DNA of 61,534 bases from Streptomyces capoamus. GTDB taxonomy: Bacteria; Actinomycetota; Actinomycetes; Streptomycetales; Streptomycetaceae. The notes beneath the pieces are model-generated. The model saw only the letters and a list, made by a program, of their open reading frames with translations. It searched no databases and was not told where the DNA came from. Both the position numbers and the translations under genes were made by a program. Below are positions 1 through 7,889 of this stretch, one piece after another. Positions within the stretch are counted from its first letter, which is position 1. Each line of letters begins with the position of its first letter. Location: positions 115,058-176,591 of the forward strand of contig NZ_BNBF01000013.1 in NCBI RefSeq assembly GCF_014654935.1. The letters run 5' to 3'.

Positions 1-95
1 CGGGCGGCCACCCGGAAGCCGGGAACCTTTCCCACGTACTTGGCGTTGATCTCGGCGACGCGGAAGTCGTCGTCCACCACCAGGACGTCAATCAT
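1..95 (-). CDS. CitB-family response regulator, N-terminal fragment (cut by window edge)
   Basis: Only the first 31 codons are in the window. The start is the ATG whose complement lies at 93-95, preceded on the minus strand by a GGAGGAG ribosome binding site. The peptide begins MIDVLVVDDDFRVAEINAKY, with the acidic DDD pocket and hydrophobic beta-1 strand of a receiver domain. It closely resembles the start of the complete response regulator at 3057-3737 (MIEVLVVDDDTRVARVNAAY), so it is probably a paralogue of the DcuR/CitB type that regulates uptake of small organic acids. It is divergent from the ABC transporter operon starting at 253, which makes that operon its likely target. The output domain and the partner kinase are outside the window. 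Confidence 0.85.
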   Translation of the reverse strand, partial: MIDVLVVDDDFRVAEINAKYVGKVPGFRVAA

Positions 96-154
96 CAGGC
101 CTCTCCTCCAAGGCCGGCGAGCATCGAGCCCGTGTTCGGCTCCGCAGTTGTAGC

Positions 155-207
155 GCGAGCAAAACGAGCACAACAGGTCCTTGCGAGCAAAAGAACGGCT
201 TGTGCTC
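155..207. promoter_or_regulatory. Repeat cluster in the divergent promoter region, candidate response-regulator operator
   Basis: GCGAGCAAAA occurs at 155-164 and again at 183-192, a 28-bp step. A related GAGCACAA at 166-173 has its reverse complement TTGTGCTC at 200-207. The cluster fills the gap between the divergent response regulator and the ABC transporter genes. The repeats are seen directly; that they bind the CitB-type regulator is inference. Confidence 0.4.
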
Positions 208-252
208 ACAAGACTGCTGCTGTGGCGGGGGCCACACCTACCGTCCCGGCTC

Positions 253-1068
253 ATGAGCGCACACACCAGCCCCGCCATCGAGCTGCGGGGCGCGAGCAAG
301 ATCTTCAGGACCCCGTCAGGGGGACTCCACACGGCCGTGCGCGGCCTGGACCTCACCGTGGGGCGCGGCGAGTTCGTGGCCGTCGTCGGACCGACGGGCT
401 GCGGCAAGTCCACCACGCTGACCCTGGTCAGCGGGCTGGAGGAGCCCACCGAGGGCGAGGTGCTGGTGGCCGGGGAGCCGGTCGACGGGGTCGGCGGCAA
501 GGTCGGCTTCGTCTTCCAGCAGGACGCCACCTTCCCCTGGCGGACGGTGCTGTCGAACGTGATGGCGGGCCCCCGCTTCCGGGGTGTACCCAAGGCGGAG
601 GCCAAGCGGAAGGCGCGCGAGTGGCTGGCCCGGGTGGGTCTCGCCGCCTTCGAGGACCGGTATCCGCACCAGCTCTCCGGCGGTCAGCGCAAGCGCGTCG
701 CCCTGGCGGCGACGTTCGTCAACGACCCCGAGATCCTGCTGATGGACGAGCCGTTCTCGGCGCTCGACGTGCAGACCCGGGCGCTGATGTCGGACGAGCT
801 GCTGGAACTGTGGGAGGGCACCGGCGCCTCGGTGGTCTTCGTCACCCACGACCTGGAGGAGTCCATCGCGCTGGCCGACAGGGTCGTCGTGATGACCGCC
901 GGGCCCGCGACCGTGAAGCAGATCTTCGACATCGACCTGCCCCGCCCGCGGAAGGTCGAGTCGGTGCGCCTGGAGCCGCGGTTCATCGAGATCTACCGCG
1001 AGATCTGGGAGTCCCTCGGCGAAGAGGTCCGCATCACCCGCGAGAGGGGTGCCGCTCATGTCGCCTGA
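253..1068 (+). CDS. NitT/TauT-type ABC transporter ATP-binding protein
   Basis: This is a 271-aa ABC ATPase. Walker A is GPTGCGKST (residues 46-54), the Q-loop sits in FVFQQD (~87-91), the signature is LSGGQ (141-145), Walker B is ILLMDE (161-166) and the switch histidine is in VTHD (~199). The architecture matches the ATPases of nitrate, sulfonate, taurine and thiamine-precursor importers. A longer frame opens with TTG at 181, but homology begins after the ATG at 253, so that start was chosen; no strong ribosome binding site precedes it. The stop overlaps the permease start by 11 bp, so the two are translationally coupled. With the permease and lipoprotein it forms a three-gene importer operon. 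The substrate cannot be read from the sequence. Confidence 0.9.
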   Translation: MSAHTSPAIELRGASKIFRTPSGGLHTAVRGLDLTVGRGEFVAVVGPTGCGKSTTLTLVSGLEEPTEGEVLVAGEPVDGVGGKVGFVFQQDATFPWRTVLSNVMAGPRFRGVPKAEAKRKAREWLARVGLAAFEDRYPHQLSGGQRKRVALAATFVNDPEILLMDEPFSALDVQTRALMSDELLELWEGTGASVVFVTHDLEESIALADRVVVMTAGPATVKQIFDIDLPRPRKVESVRLEPRFIEIYREIWESLGEEVRITRERGAAHVA

Positions 1069-1921
1069 GGTTCTCGGCACTCCGGTCGTGGACACCGCCA
1101 AGACACCCGGTCGCGCACAGACCCGCGCCCAGGCCGCCCGCCGGCGCAAGGTCCTGGTCGGCGTCGCACGCGTGGTGCTGCTGGTGGTCGTCCTCGGCGC
1201 GTGGGAGACGCTGTCCCGCGCCGAGGTCATCGATCCTTTCAACTTCTCGATGCCCTCGAAGATCTGGGACCAGATCTACACCTGGGTGACCCATGGGACG
1301 GCGCTCGGTTCACTGGGCGAGCAGATCTGGTACACGCTCCACGAGGCACTGCTCGGCTGGGTCATCGGTGTGGTCGCCGGGGTGCTCCTCGGTATCGCGC
1401 TCGGGCGGATCCGATTGCTCGCCGAGATCCTTGGTCCGTACATCAAGGTGCTCAACTCGATTCCCAGGATCGTGCTGGCGCCCATCTTCCTGATCTGGTT
1501 CGGCCTCGGTCCGTCCTCCAAGGTGGCCTCCGCCGTGGTGCTCGTCTTTTTCCCGGTGTTCTTCAACGCCTTCCAGGGCGCCCGCGAGGTGGACCGCAAC
1601 CTGGTGGCCAACGCCCGCATCCTGGGCGCCGGCGACCGCAGGGTGACCCTCCAGGTGGTGGTTCCGTCGGCCACCTCCTGGATCTTCACCAGCCTCCACG
1701 TCAGCTTCGGCTTCGCGCTCATCGGCGCGATCGTCGGCGAGTACATCGGCGCGACCAAGGGCATCGGCCTGCTCGTCGCGCAGTCGCAGAACACCTTCAA
1801 CGCGGCCGGCGTGTACGCCGCGATGGTCATCCTCGCCGTCGTCGCCCTCGTCGCCGAAGGGCTGCTCACCTTCGCCGAGCGCCGCATCTTCCGCTGGCGG
1901 CCCAGCGGCTCCGACGGCTGA
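1058..1921 (+). CDS. NitT/TauT-type ABC transporter permease
   Basis: This is a 287-aa integral membrane protein of the BPD_transp_1 family. The N-terminus is cytoplasmic and basic, then a first membrane span (VLVGVARVVLLVVVLGAW) leads to about five more spans. The cytoplasmic EAA-type loop that contacts the ATPase is around GAGDRRVTLQVVVPSA (residues ~183-198). A GTG at 1049 is in frame, but the ATG at 1058 has GAGAGGGG about 9 nt upstream and was preferred. It overlaps the ATPase gene. It probably acts as a homodimer with two copies of the ATPase and receives substrate from the lipoprotein encoded next. Confidence 0.9.
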   Translation: MSPEVLGTPVVDTAKTPGRAQTRAQAARRRKVLVGVARVVLLVVVLGAWETLSRAEVIDPFNFSMPSKIWDQIYTWVTHGTALGSLGEQIWYTLHEALLGWVIGVVAGVLLGIALGRIRLLAEILGPYIKVLNSIPRIVLAPIFLIWFGLGPSSKVASAVVLVFFPVFFNAFQGAREVDRNLVANARILGAGDRRVTLQVVVPSATSWIFTSLHVSFGFALIGAIVGEYIGATKGIGLLVAQSQNTFNAAGVYAAMVILAVVALVAEGLLTFAERRIFRWRPSGSDG

Positions 1922-1985
1922 CCGGTCCCCTCGCCGCCCCCCCGCGCCTCCTCCCGCACCGCCCACTCACAAGGACGTGAACCGC

Positions 1986-3038
1986 ATGCGCAAGACCGCC
2001 GGATACGCCTCCCTCGCCGTCACCGGACTGCTCGCCCTCTCCTCCCTGACCGGCTGCGCCAACGACGCGGCAGGCTCCACGGCCGACGCCGGCGGCGGTG
2101 GCGGCAAGGGCGAGAGCGTCAAGATCATGGTCGGCGGCCTGGACAAGGTCATCTACCTGCCGGCGATGCTCACCCAGCGCCTCGGCTACTTCCAGGCCGA
2201 GGGACTGAACGTCCAGCTCCTCAGCGAGCCCGCCGGCGTCCAGGCCGAGACCGCGCTCGTCTCCGGTCAGGTGCAGGGCGCGGTCGGCTTCTACGACCAC
2301 ACGCTCGACCTGCAGGTGAAGGGCAAGTCGGTGGAGTCGGTCGTGCAGTTCTCGCACGCGCCCGGCGAGGTCGAGGTCGTCTCGGGCAAGGCCGCCGGCG
2401 AGCTCACCTCGCCCAAGGATTTCAAGGGCCGCAAGCTGGGCGTGACCGGCCTCGGGTCCTCGACCGACTTCCTCACCAAGTACCTGGCGGTCAAGAACGG
2501 GGTGAGGATCAGCGAGTTCACGCCGGTCGCGGTGGGAGCGGGGCCGACGTTCATCGCGGCCCTCCAGAACGGCGCGATCGACGGCGGCATGACCACCGAC
2601 CCGACCGTCGCGACGATCCTGGACAAGAAGGCCGGGAAGATCCTCATCGACATGCGCACCCCCGAGGGCTCGCAGCAGGCGCTCGGCGGGCCGTACCCCT
2701 CGTCCAGTCTGTACATGCAGACGGACTGGGTGAACGGACACAAGGACACCGTCCAGAAGTTGGCCAATGCATTCGTCAAGACGCTCAAGTGGATGTCCAC
2801 GCACAGCGCCGACGAGATCGCGGCGAAGATGCCCGCCGACTACTCCCAGGGCGACAAGGCCCTGTACGCGCAGGCCATCAAGAGCACGCTGCCGATGTTC
2901 ACCGACGACGGCGTGATGCCCCAGGGCGGTCCCGAGACCGTCGAGAAGGTCCTCAAGGCGTTCAACCCCAACGTCAAGAACGCGAAGGTCGACTTGAGCA
3001 GGACGTACACGACCGAGTTCGTCAAGGCGGTCAAGTGA
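1986..3038 (+). CDS. ABC transporter substrate-binding lipoprotein (NMT1/ThiY/SsuA-like)
   Basis: This is a 350-aa solute-binding protein. It has a lipoprotein signal: positive MRK, hydrophobic core, lipobox LTGC with acylated Cys24, then a Gly/Asp-rich linker. The mature part begins with a beta strand and the family-typical hinge pattern (VKIMVGGLDKVIYLPAML, AEGLNVQLL, ETALVSGQVQGAVG). The ATG at 1986 was chosen because AAGGA lies about 10 nt upstream at 1971-1975; the GTG at 1977 is too close to it. It is the third gene of the importer operon, converging with the response regulator gene 18 bp downstream. The ligand is unknown. The neighbouring CitA/CitB-type regulators make a small organic acid or a nitrogen/sulfur compound plausible. 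Confidence 0.88.
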   Translation: MRKTAGYASLAVTGLLALSSLTGCANDAAGSTADAGGGGGKGESVKIMVGGLDKVIYLPAMLTQRLGYFQAEGLNVQLLSEPAGVQAETALVSGQVQGAVGFYDHTLDLQVKGKSVESVVQFSHAPGEVEVVSGKAAGELTSPKDFKGRKLGVTGLGSSTDFLTKYLAVKNGVRISEFTPVAVGAGPTFIAALQNGAIDGGMTTDPTVATILDKKAGKILIDMRTPEGSQQALGGPYPSSSLYMQTDWVNGHKDTVQKLANAFVKTLKWMSTHSADEIAAKMPADYSQGDKALYAQAIKSTLPMFTDDGVMPQGGPETVEKVLKAFNPNVKNAKVDLSRTYTTEFVKAVK

Positions 3039-3056
3039 CCGCCGCCTGACACGCGC

Positions 3057-3737
3057 TCAGGCGCGGGTCGCCCACACGTAACGGTGTTCCGGGCGGCCCG
3101 CGTCGCCGTACTTGAGGGTCAGCCGGGCCCTGCCCGTGCGCTCCAGCAGCTTCAGGTACCGCTGGGCGGTCTGCCGGCTCACCCCCGTCCGCTCGGCGAT
3201 CTCCTGGGCGGACAGGGGACGTTCCGCGCCCAGCAGAGCCTGGCGCACCAGCTCGGCCGTCGTGGGGGAGTGGCCCTTGGGCAGTCCGGGCTCCGACGGG
3301 GCGGACAGGGCGCCGAAGATCCGGTCCACCTCCGCCTGCTCGGCCTCGCCGCCGCCGTCCAGGGTCCGCCGCAGCTCGGCGTACGCTTCCAGCTTCGCCC
3401 GCAGCCCGGCGAACGCGAACGGCTTCACGAGGTACTGCAACGCACCCTGCCGCATGGCCGCCTGCACGGTCGACACGTCCCGCGCCGCCGTCACCATGAT
3501 CACGTCGGTCTGGTGGCCGCGCCGGCGCATCTCCCGGACGACCGAGAGCCCCGTGTCGTCGGGCAGGTAGTGGTCCATCAGCACCAGGTCCAGCCGGGGC
3601 AGGGTCTCCACCCGGCGCAACGCCTCGGCCGCGCTGTGCGCCTCGCCGGCCACATGGAAACCGGGCACCTTCTCCACGTAGGCGGCGTTGACCCGGGCTA
3701 CGCGGGTGTCGTCGTCCACGACCAGGACCTCGATCAT
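3057..3737 (-). CDS. CitB/DcuR-family response regulator
   Basis: This is a 226-aa regulator. The receiver domain spans residues 1-120, with acidic pocket D8-D10, phospho-acceptor Asp55 (LVLMDHYLPDD) and conserved Lys105 (YLVKPF). The C-terminal winged-helix DNA-binding domain contains SAQEIAERTGVSRQTAQRYL (~176-195), the CitB/DcuR output type rather than OmpR or NarL. Its ATG overlaps the TGA of the upstream kinase (ATGA), so the pair is co-translated. It is a paralogue of the partial regulator at the left edge. It probably controls the adjacent transporter or carboxylate metabolism genes; the target is not shown by the sequence. Confidence 0.9.
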   Translation of the reverse strand: MIEVLVVDDDTRVARVNAAYVEKVPGFHVAGEAHSAAEALRRVETLPRLDLVLMDHYLPDDTGLSVVREMRRRGHQTDVIMVTAARDVSTVQAAMRQGALQYLVKPFAFAGLRAKLEAYAELRRTLDGGGEAEQAEVDRIFGALSAPSEPGLPKGHSPTTAELVRQALLGAERPLSAQEIAERTGVSRQTAQRYLKLLERTGRARLTLKYGDAGRPEHRYVWATRA

Positions 3738-5413
3738 CGCGCTTCCTCCTCGGCGACGGCGGCTGCCCCCAGGGGCCGTTCGGGCACCGCGGGGGGCCCT
3801 TCCGGTTCGGTCAGCGCCTCGGGCAGGACCACGGTGAATTCCGCGCCGCCTCCGGCGGCCGTGCCCACGGTCGCGCTCCCGCCCTGCCGCTCGGCGAGCC
3901 GGCGCACCAGGGACAGCCCGATCCCCCGCTTGCCGTGCGCCGGCGGCTTCTTGGTGGTCCAGCCCTCCGTGAAGACCAGCTCGCGTTGGTCCTCGGGGAT
4001 GCCGGGGCCCGTGTCGTGCACCGTCAGGACGACCGTACGGCCCTGTGCGCGCAACTCGACCTCCACGCGCGCGTGCGCGGTGCCCGCGACCGCGTCCAGC
4101 GCGTTGTCCACGAGGTTGCCCACGACCGTGACCACGCCCCGGGGATCGATCAACCGGTCCGGGAGCCGGGTGCGCTCGGACACCCACAGGGCGACTCCGC
4201 GCTCGGCCGCCACGGTCGCCTTGCCCACCAGCAGCGCGGCCAGGAGCGGATCCCCGATCTTCTCCGTGACCTGCTCGGCGGTGACCCTGTGGTCCCCGAC
4301 CACCTCCCCGACGAACTCCACGGCGTCCTCGTACATCTCCAGCTCCAGCAGTCCCAGCAGGGTGTGCATGCGGTTGGCGTGTTCGTGGTCCTGCGCGCGC
4401 AGGGCGTCGATCAGCCCGCGCGTGGAGTCGAGTTCACGCCCGAGCTGCTCCAGTTCGGTGCGGTCGCGCAGGGTGGCCACGGCGCCGCCGTCGCCGGTGG
4501 GCATGCGGTTGGCGACCAGGACGCGCCGGCCGCGCACGGTGAGCAGATCGGTACCGGTCACCCGGCCGGTCAGCACGTCCGTCGCGCGACCCGCGCCCAG
4601 CGCCTCGTCGGGGGTCCGTCCGACGGCCTCGTCACCGATGCCCAGCAGTCGTCGCGCCTCGTCGTTGAGCAGGCGGACACGGCCGTCCCGGTCGAGGGCG
4701 ACGACGCCCTCCCGGATGCCGTGCAGCATCGCCTCGCGCTCCGCGAGCAGCGCCGAGATGTCGGAGAAGGCCAGGTCCCGGGTCTGCCGCTGGACCCGGC
4801 GGGAGATCAGCCAGGCGGCCAGCGCGCCCACCGCGAGCGCACCGCCGGCGTACGCGAACAACCCCGGGATCGCGCTGATCAGCCGCGCCCGCACGCTGTC
4901 GTAGGCGATGCCGACCGAGACCGCGCCGACGATGCGGTGCCGGGCGTCGTACAGCGGCACCTTGCCGCGCGCCGAGCGTCCGAGGGTGCCCTTGTCGATC
5001 TCCATGACCTCCTCGCCCCGCAGGGCGTCGGAGGGGTCGGTGGAGACGTGCCGGCCGATCTCCGAGGGCGTGGGGTGCGACCAGCGCACCCCGTCCCGGT
5101 TCAGCACCACGATGTACTCGGCGTGCGTGGCCCGCCGGATCCGCTCGGCCTCCCGCTGCACCGGGCCGTTCCGGGCCGGGGGCGTGGTCAGGACGCCCTC
5201 CGCGATGTGCGGGTCCTGGGCGGTGGTCTCGGCGATGGCCAGCGCGCGGCGCATCGCCTCCTGGTCCAGCTGTTTGCTGAGCGGCGCCAGGAAGAGCCCG
5301 GTCGCGAGCACCGCGACTCCCGCGGCGATCGCCACCTGCATCAGCAGCACCTGGGAGAACATCCGCCGGGGCAGTCCGAGGCGCAGACGACGGGCGGGGG
5401 GAGTCGGGCTCAT
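3734..5413 (-). CDS. CitA/DcuS-family sensor histidine kinase
   Basis: This is a 559-aa membrane sensor. A basic N-terminus (MSPTPPARRLRLGLPRR) precedes the first membrane span (~20-42). An extracytoplasmic PASC/CitA-type ligand domain follows (~45-190), then a second span (LFAYAGGALAVGALAAWLI), a cytoplasmic PAS domain (AMLHGIREGVVALDRDGRV) and an H-box of the CitA type (DHEHANRMHTLLGLLELE). The ATPase domain has its N-box (VVGNLVDNALDAV) and G-boxes (VHDTGPGIP, GIGLSLVRRL). The frame extends to 5608, but the ATG at 5413 gives the family-typical start. The family senses external di- or tricarboxylates. It forms a two-gene unit with the response regulator downstream, overlapping by 4 nt. Confidence 0.9.
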   Translation of the reverse strand: MSPTPPARRLRLGLPRRMFSQVLLMQVAIAAGVAVLATGLFLAPLSKQLDQEAMRRALAIAETTAQDPHIAEGVLTTPPARNGPVQREAERIRRATHAEYIVVLNRDGVRWSHPTPSEIGRHVSTDPSDALRGEEVMEIDKGTLGRSARGKVPLYDARHRIVGAVSVGIAYDSVRARLISAIPGLFAYAGGALAVGALAAWLISRRVQRQTRDLAFSDISALLAEREAMLHGIREGVVALDRDGRVRLLNDEARRLLGIGDEAVGRTPDEALGAGRATDVLTGRVTGTDLLTVRGRRVLVANRMPTGDGGAVATLRDRTELEQLGRELDSTRGLIDALRAQDHEHANRMHTLLGLLELEMYEDAVEFVGEVVGDHRVTAEQVTEKIGDPLLAALLVGKATVAAERGVALWVSERTRLPDRLIDPRGVVTVVGNLVDNALDAVAGTAHARVEVELRAQGRTVVLTVHDTGPGIPEDQRELVFTEGWTTKKPPAHGKRGIGLSLVRRLAERQGGSATVGTAAGGGAEFTVVLPEALTEPEGPPAVPERPLGAAAVAEEEAR

Positions 5414-5473
5414 GCCCACGACGGTACGTGGGGCGGCCGGGAGCACCCCAGGGGGTGTGGTGTGGATCTCCGG

Positions 5474-5498
5474 GTCAACCTGTTGATCCATGGTTGAC
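5474..5498. promoter_or_regulatory. Inverted repeat upstream of the CitA-type kinase gene
   Basis: GTCAACC (5474-5480) and GGTTGAC (5492-5498) are perfect 7-bp arms separated by 11 bp, about 60-85 bp upstream of the kinase start at 5413. The position fits an operator or autoregulatory site for the two-component pair. The repeat is seen directly; its function is inferred. Confidence 0.4.
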
Positions 5499-5525
5499 GG
5501 CGAGCGGGTCGGCAGCGGTACGACG

Positions 5526-6467
5526 CTAGCTCGCCAGTGCCGTCGGCCCCAGCTCGCGCACCTCGACCACGTCCATCCGCGCCGGCGTACCGAACACCGC
5601 GGCGCCACAGCTCTCCGGGCGGGGCGGCAGCGACGCCCCCTGGACCATGGTGACCCGCCACCGGCGGCCGTCCGCGTGCACGACGGTGACCTCGCGGCGC
5701 GCAGCCGTGCCGGCCGTCCGTACGACGCTCAGCACACCGGTCCGGTACTCGCCCGCGAACGACCGGACGGCCAGCTCCGCCGCCTGCCCGGGCCGCTCCC
5801 ACGCGGTGCACCCCCGGCAGCCCTCGACGACCACGCGCCCCTCCTGGACGCCGAGCAGGGCCTCCTTGACGGTGTGCGCCTCGGCACGGCCGTAGGCGTA
5901 GCCGTAGGGCAGGACGAGCACCGTGGGCGCGAACCGATGGCCACCCAGATGGGTGACCTCCCAGACGCCGCGCACCCCGGAGGCGACCAGCTCCGTGGCG
6001 AGGGGACGGCCCAGGAGGGCGCAGCAGCGGTCGCGCTTGCCGTTGGTGCACACGAGCGCGAGCGGGTCACCGCGGTGCGGCTGCCCGCCGAGGACCGCGC
6101 CGAAGGAACGGTGGTCGCCGGCTCCGAGGCCGGCGAGGTCCAGGTCGAGCAGTCGTTCCGGATCGCGGGTGGTGGCGCTGTGCAGCCACACGTTCCCCGG
6201 GACGGTGTGGGCGGCGTACACCCGCCGGATCGCGGGCGTGCCGGGGTCCGCGTGGCGCCCGGGGCGCCGGATCAGGGCGACGCGCACGCCCGTTCCCTCG
6301 GCGGCGGCCTCCAGCGCCCGGCCCAGCGCGGGGTCCAGGTGGCTGGAGGTGAGCGCTTTGTCGCCCCACGGACCGGGCTGTTCCAGCAGCAGCCACGTCG
6401 TCGCCGTGGCCGCCGTGCCGGAAACGGGCTCGTCGAGGCTCCGGGAGACGGTCGCACACCTACTCAC
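5526..6467 (-). CDS. Sucrase/ferredoxin-like protein (thioredoxin-fold [2Fe-2S] type)
   Basis: This is a 313-aa protein of the Suc_Fer-like family, a thioredoxin-fold ferredoxin. Cysteines that could bind an iron-sulfur cluster are in CTNGKRDRCCALLGRP and, further on, GCRGCTAWERP. The conserved segment TTWLLLEQPGPWG follows the short N-terminus. The GTG at 6467 was chosen because it gives the N-terminus VSRCATVSRSL, and the frame has no nearby ATG. A 19-bp iron box lies immediately upstream of this start, so the gene is predicted to be repressed by a DmdR/IdeR regulator when iron is plentiful. The reaction is unknown; an electron-transfer role in iron release or storage is a reasonable guess. 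Confidence 0.8.
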   Translation of the reverse strand: MSRCATVSRSLDEPVSGTAATATTWLLLEQPGPWGDKALTSSHLDPALGRALEAAAEGTGVRVALIRRPGRHADPGTPAIRRVYAAHTVPGNVWLHSATTRDPERLLDLDLAGLGAGDHRSFGAVLGGQPHRGDPLALVCTNGKRDRCCALLGRPLATELVASGVRGVWEVTHLGGHRFAPTVLVLPYGYAYGRAEAHTVKEALLGVQEGRVVVEGCRGCTAWERPGQAAELAVRSFAGEYRTGVLSVVRTAGTAARREVTVVHADGRRWRVTMVQGASLPPRPESCGAAVFGTPARMDVVEVRELGPTALAS

Positions 6468-6486
6468 ACAGGTGAGCCTAACCTGA
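6468..6486 (-). promoter_or_regulatory. Iron box (DmdR1/IdeR-type operator)
   Basis: Read on the minus strand the site is TCAGGTTAGGCTCACCTGT. It matches 16 of 19 positions of the actinobacterial iron-box consensus TTAGGTTAGGCTCACCTAA as I recall it. It abuts the GTG start of the sucrase/ferredoxin-like gene, so a bound repressor would cover the start region or transcription start. Confidence 0.75.
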
Positions 6487-6520
6487 CTCGTCCCGGCGGC
6501 ACTTCCGGTGGTGCCGTGTC

Positions 6521-7777
6521 CTACTCCGGGAGGGGCTGCGGCGGGCGCGGACCGACGTAGTGGCCGCTGGGGCGCATGCGCAGCGGGCGCTCGCCGTACT
6601 CCTCCAGGGCGTGGGCGATCCAGCCCGCGGTGCGGGCCACGGCGAAGATCGTCTCGCCGGCCGTGGCCTGCATGCCGCTGGACGCGGTGAACACCGCGAG
6701 CGCCAGGTCCACGTTGGCGTGCAGCGGGGTGTGCCGGGCGGTCGTGGTGACGATGTCGCGGGCCGCGAGCAGCGCGGACTCCGCGCCGGGCAGCTCCTCC
6801 AGGAGGCCGAAGAGCGCCCGCGCGCGCGGATCCTCGCCCGCGTACAGCCGGTGACCGAGGCCGGGGACGCGGCGGCCCGCGCGCAGTTCGGCGGCGATCA
6901 CCGGGACCGCCGTGCCCTGGTCGAGCACGTCCAGCAGCATCCGGTGGGCCAGACCGCTGGCGGCGCCGTGCAGCGGTCCCTCCAGAACGCCGAGCCCCGC
7001 CGAGACCGCCGCGTACGCGTGCGCGCGGGCCGAGGCGGCGACGCGGACCGCGAGCGTCGACGCGGCCAGGTCGTGGTCGGCGAGCAGCGCCAGCGCGGTG
7101 TCCAGGACGCGCAGGGAGGCCTCGTCGGCCGGGCGGCCGGTCAGCCGGGTCCACAGGCGGTGGGCCAGCGGACCGTCGTCCTTGCGTTCGTACCCGGCCG
7201 GCGGGAGCGCGGCGACCAGGGTGGGGACGAGGATGCGCGCGGTGCTCAGCACGGCCTCCTCCGACAGGTCGAAGCGCAGCGGGTCCTCCGCCGCCGCGGC
7301 GACCGCTGCGACCCGCAGCCGGTCGACGGGGGAAGCGTGCTCGGACAGGGCGTCCACCGCGCGGCGGGCGACCTCCACGGTGGCCCCGGGTGCCCGGAAG
7401 GCCGCCCCCGGGCTCGTCCGGCCCGTCCACAGCCACTCCGCGACCTCCTCGTAGGAGTGGCGGGCGGCCAGCTCGACGGCGTCCGCGCCGCGATAGAAGT
7501 ACCGGCCCTGCTCGATCAGCGTGATCCGCGTGCGGACCGACAGGTCCCCGCCCGAGCCCGGACTCCCGGCCGCCTCGCGCCGGTTGCGGCGGGCGAGGGC
7601 CTCCACCTCCTTGGCGTCGAAGGTGCTGGCCCGGCCGCCGGGCTCGCGTCTGCTGCTGAGCAGGCCGCGGCTCACGTACGCGTAGACCGTCTCGGGCTTC
7701 ACGCCGAGGAACTCGGCGGTCTCCCTGGTGGTCAGCCGGTGCCCGGAGCGTCGGGGAGCGGTGTCGTGATCGCGCAT
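6521..7777 (-). CDS. Citrate synthase-like protein with N-terminal helix-turn-helix domain
   Basis: This is a 418-aa protein. Residues ~13-60 form a MerR/excisionase-like winged helix (LTTRETAEFLGVKPETVYAYVSRGLL). The rest is a citrate synthase fold with the usual blocks: HGAASGLAHRMLLD, GLGHRLYAGEDPRA and HANVDLALAVF, the last retaining the catalytic-type Asp. The ATG at 7777 was chosen because GGTGG lies 8 nt upstream; a GTG at 7786 is an alternative. The gene is divergent from a second citrate synthase gene at 7890, across an AT-rich, repeat-containing promoter. It may be an active enzyme with a DNA-binding domain, or a metabolite-sensing regulator built on an enzyme fold. Confidence 0.85.
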   Translation of the reverse strand: MRDHDTAPRRSGHRLTTRETAEFLGVKPETVYAYVSRGLLSSRREPGGRASTFDAKEVEALARRNRREAAGSPGSGGDLSVRTRITLIEQGRYFYRGADAVELAARHSYEEVAEWLWTGRTSPGAAFRAPGATVEVARRAVDALSEHASPVDRLRVAAVAAAAEDPLRFDLSEEAVLSTARILVPTLVAALPPAGYERKDDGPLAHRLWTRLTGRPADEASLRVLDTALALLADHDLAASTLAVRVAASARAHAYAAVSAGLGVLEGPLHGAASGLAHRMLLDVLDQGTAVPVIAAELRAGRRVPGLGHRLYAGEDPRARALFGLLEELPGAESALLAARDIVTTTARHTPLHANVDLALAVFTASSGMQATAGETIFAVARTAGWIAHALEEYGERPLRMRPSGHYVGPRPPQPLPE

Positions 7778-7806
7778 GGACGCCACCGTAGCCGTGTCTG
7801 CACACG

Positions 7807-7840
7807 TTGATGACTACACATTGATCAGGTCAATATTGAC
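7807..7840. promoter_or_regulatory. Palindromic promoter region between the two citrate synthase genes
   Basis: The stretch contains TTGAT at 7807, TTGATCA at 7821 pairing with TCAA across GG (TTGATCAGGTCAA), and the perfect 12-bp palindrome GTCAATATTGAC at 7829-7840. It is markedly AT-rich for this genome and lies 50-85 bp upstream of the citrate synthase ATG. It is a good candidate operator, possibly for the HTH domain of the divergent protein; this is inference. Confidence 0.45.
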
Positions 7841-7889
7841 AGTTGGTAAGTCAAGCATGGACAGTCTGATCAAGTCGAAGGAGGAAACC

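Noticed and set aside
6468-7805. Reading the sucrase/ferredoxin-like frame as one 759-aa protein extending over the citrate synthase gene
   Set aside because: The upstream part is Arg/Pro/Gly-rich noise antiparallel or out of frame to the citrate synthase-like gene. The iron box and conserved N-terminus place the start at 6467.
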